This document shows positions 33,450 to 34,183 of a DNA stretch of 34,183 nucleotides, in pieces. Every line of letters starts with the position of its first letter. The first letter of the stretch is position 1. The stretch comes from DASQFY01 sp036397815 (GTDB lineage: Bacteria; Chloroflexota; Limnocylindria; QHBO01), in NCBI GenBank assembly GCA_036397815.1, contig DASWIE010000010.1, positions 1-34,183 on the forward strand, written 5' to 3'. The notes under the pieces were generated by a model. It made no database searches. It was not told the origin of the DNA and worked only from the letters and a program-made list of their open reading frames with translations. Made by a program: the position numbers and the translations under genes.

Positions 33450-34183
33450 CGCCGAGCGGCCACCAGCGGCGCCTTGGCGCGCTTCGGCTCCACGGGGGCG
33501 TCGGCATCCAGCAGCGCCTCGACTCCGGGCAGGGACTTGCCCTGCACAAACTCGAGCGAGGCGCCGCCGCCGGTGCTGACGTGGCTCATCTGGTCGGCCA
33601 GCCCCAGCTGCTCGACCGCCGCCACCGAATCGCCGCCGCCGACCACGGTGGTCACCCCTTCCGCCGTCCGCGCGGCCAGGAACCTGGCGATCGCGTTGGT
33701 GCCCTCCGCGAAGGGCGTGACCTCGAAGATGCCCATCGGGCCATTCCAGAAGATGGTCCGCGCCTTGGCCAGGTGCTCGGTGAAGGCGGCGATCGTCTCC
33801 GGACCGATGTCCACGATGCTCCAGTCCTTCGGCACGTCGCTCACCGGCACGACCTCGCGCTGGGAGCGCGGATGGATCTGGGCCGCGATCACCGCGTCCG
33901 TGGGCAGCATGAATCGCACCCGCTTGCGCCTGGCCTCGGCCATGACCCGCTCGGCGTTCTTCAGCTGCTCGGTCTCCACCAGGCTCTTGCCCAGTGCCAG
34001 GCCCCTGGCGGCCAGAAAGGTGTTCGCCATACCGCCGCCCACCAGGATCGCCTGGCATCGCGACAGCAGGGCCTCGAGCACCTCCAGCTTGCCCGATACC
34101 TTGGCGCCGCCGATGATCGTGTGGAACGGCCTGGCAGGGCGGTCCATCAGGCGCGAGAGCGCGCTCAGCTCGCGCTCGAGCAG
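33446..34183 (-). CDS. pgk: Phosphoglycerate kinase (5' part off the window)
   Basis: Pgk makes ATP from 1,3-bisphosphoglycerate. The 246 codons present are the C-terminal, nucleotide-binding domain. It begins within the interdomain region (LSRLMDRPARPFHTIIGG, then AKVSGKLEVLEALLSR), followed by VGGGMANTFLAARG, DIGPETIAAFTEHL, WNGPMGIFEVTPFAEGT and VVGGGDSVAAVEQLG. The late STGGGASLEFVQGKSLPGVEAL is the ATP-phosphate loop. The frame runs open to the right edge with no start, so roughly 150 residues are missing. A short extra tail follows the usual LPG end (KRAKAPLVAARR). It overlaps eno by 4 bp. Confidence 0.97.
   Translation of the reverse strand: MLERELSALSRLMDRPARPFHTIIGGAKVSGKLEVLEALLSRCQAILVGGGMANTFLAARGLALGKSLVETEQLKNAERVMAEARRKRVRFMLPTDAVIAAQIHPRSQREVVPVSDVPKDWSIVDIGPETIAAFTEHLAKARTIFWNGPMGIFEVTPFAEGTNAIARFLAARTAEGVTTVVGGGDSVAAVEQLGLADQMSHVSTGGGASLEFVQGKSLPGVEALLDADAPVEPKRAKAPLVAARR

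Overview
This is a GC-rich bacterial chromosomal window of housekeeping genes. There is no rRNA, recognisable tRNA, CRISPR array, insertion sequence or phage gene. The gene set and order (hrcA-grpE-dnaK behind a CIRCE operator, dnaJ-prmA-rsmE apart from it, rpsU-yqeY-pgpH-ybeY, a VanW-domain envelope protein, MscL with a zinc-ribbon tail), together with many GTG/TTG starts, suggest a GC-rich Chloroflexota-like lineage. That assignment is inference; no marker here fixes the taxonomy.

Left part (1-7.7 kb): mfd (3' end off the window) overlaps pth on the minus strand. Divergently come a DadA-type FAD oxidoreductase and an unusual membrane-anchored protein with a sigma-factor-like cytoplasmic half. 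The ammonium transporter amt follows, and then a 25-codon membrane peptide where glnK often sits. From 7.7 to 11.6 kb the minus strand carries rpsU-yqeY-pgpH-(small SWIM protein)-ybeY, a translation and RNA-maturation cluster.

Middle (11.6-20.2 kb): an unrecognised 282-residue protein; the dnaJ-prmA-rsmE-HIT operon; a four-helix membrane protein; a YcaQ-like winged-helix protein; exonuclease III; and an amidinohydrolase-mscL pair. The 419 bp between mscL and dnaK hold a 51-bp tandem repeat and a nested inverted repeat.

Right part (20.2-34.2 kb): hrcA-grpE-dnaK; a divergent YjdF/DUF2238-like membrane protein; hemW coupled to an ASCH-domain protein; a VanW-lepA-CPBP cluster; rpsT with a long basic tail followed by a MOSC protein; and pgk-eno (pgk cut by the right edge).

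Two regulatory themes stand out. First, many transcription units show a -10-like hexamer only 6-9 nt before the start codon and no Shine-Dalgarno sequence, as expected of leaderless mRNAs, while several downstream or leadered genes (mscL, the peptide after amt, the SWIM gene, rpsU) have strong Shine-Dalgarno sites. Second, besides the perfect CIRCE before hrcA, a diverged CIRCE with the same 9-nt spacer lies inside the dnaJ promoter, so HrcA probably controls both chaperone loci. The least ordinary protein is the membrane-tethered sigma-like protein at 4740-6224. No clearly new defence or mobile system was found.
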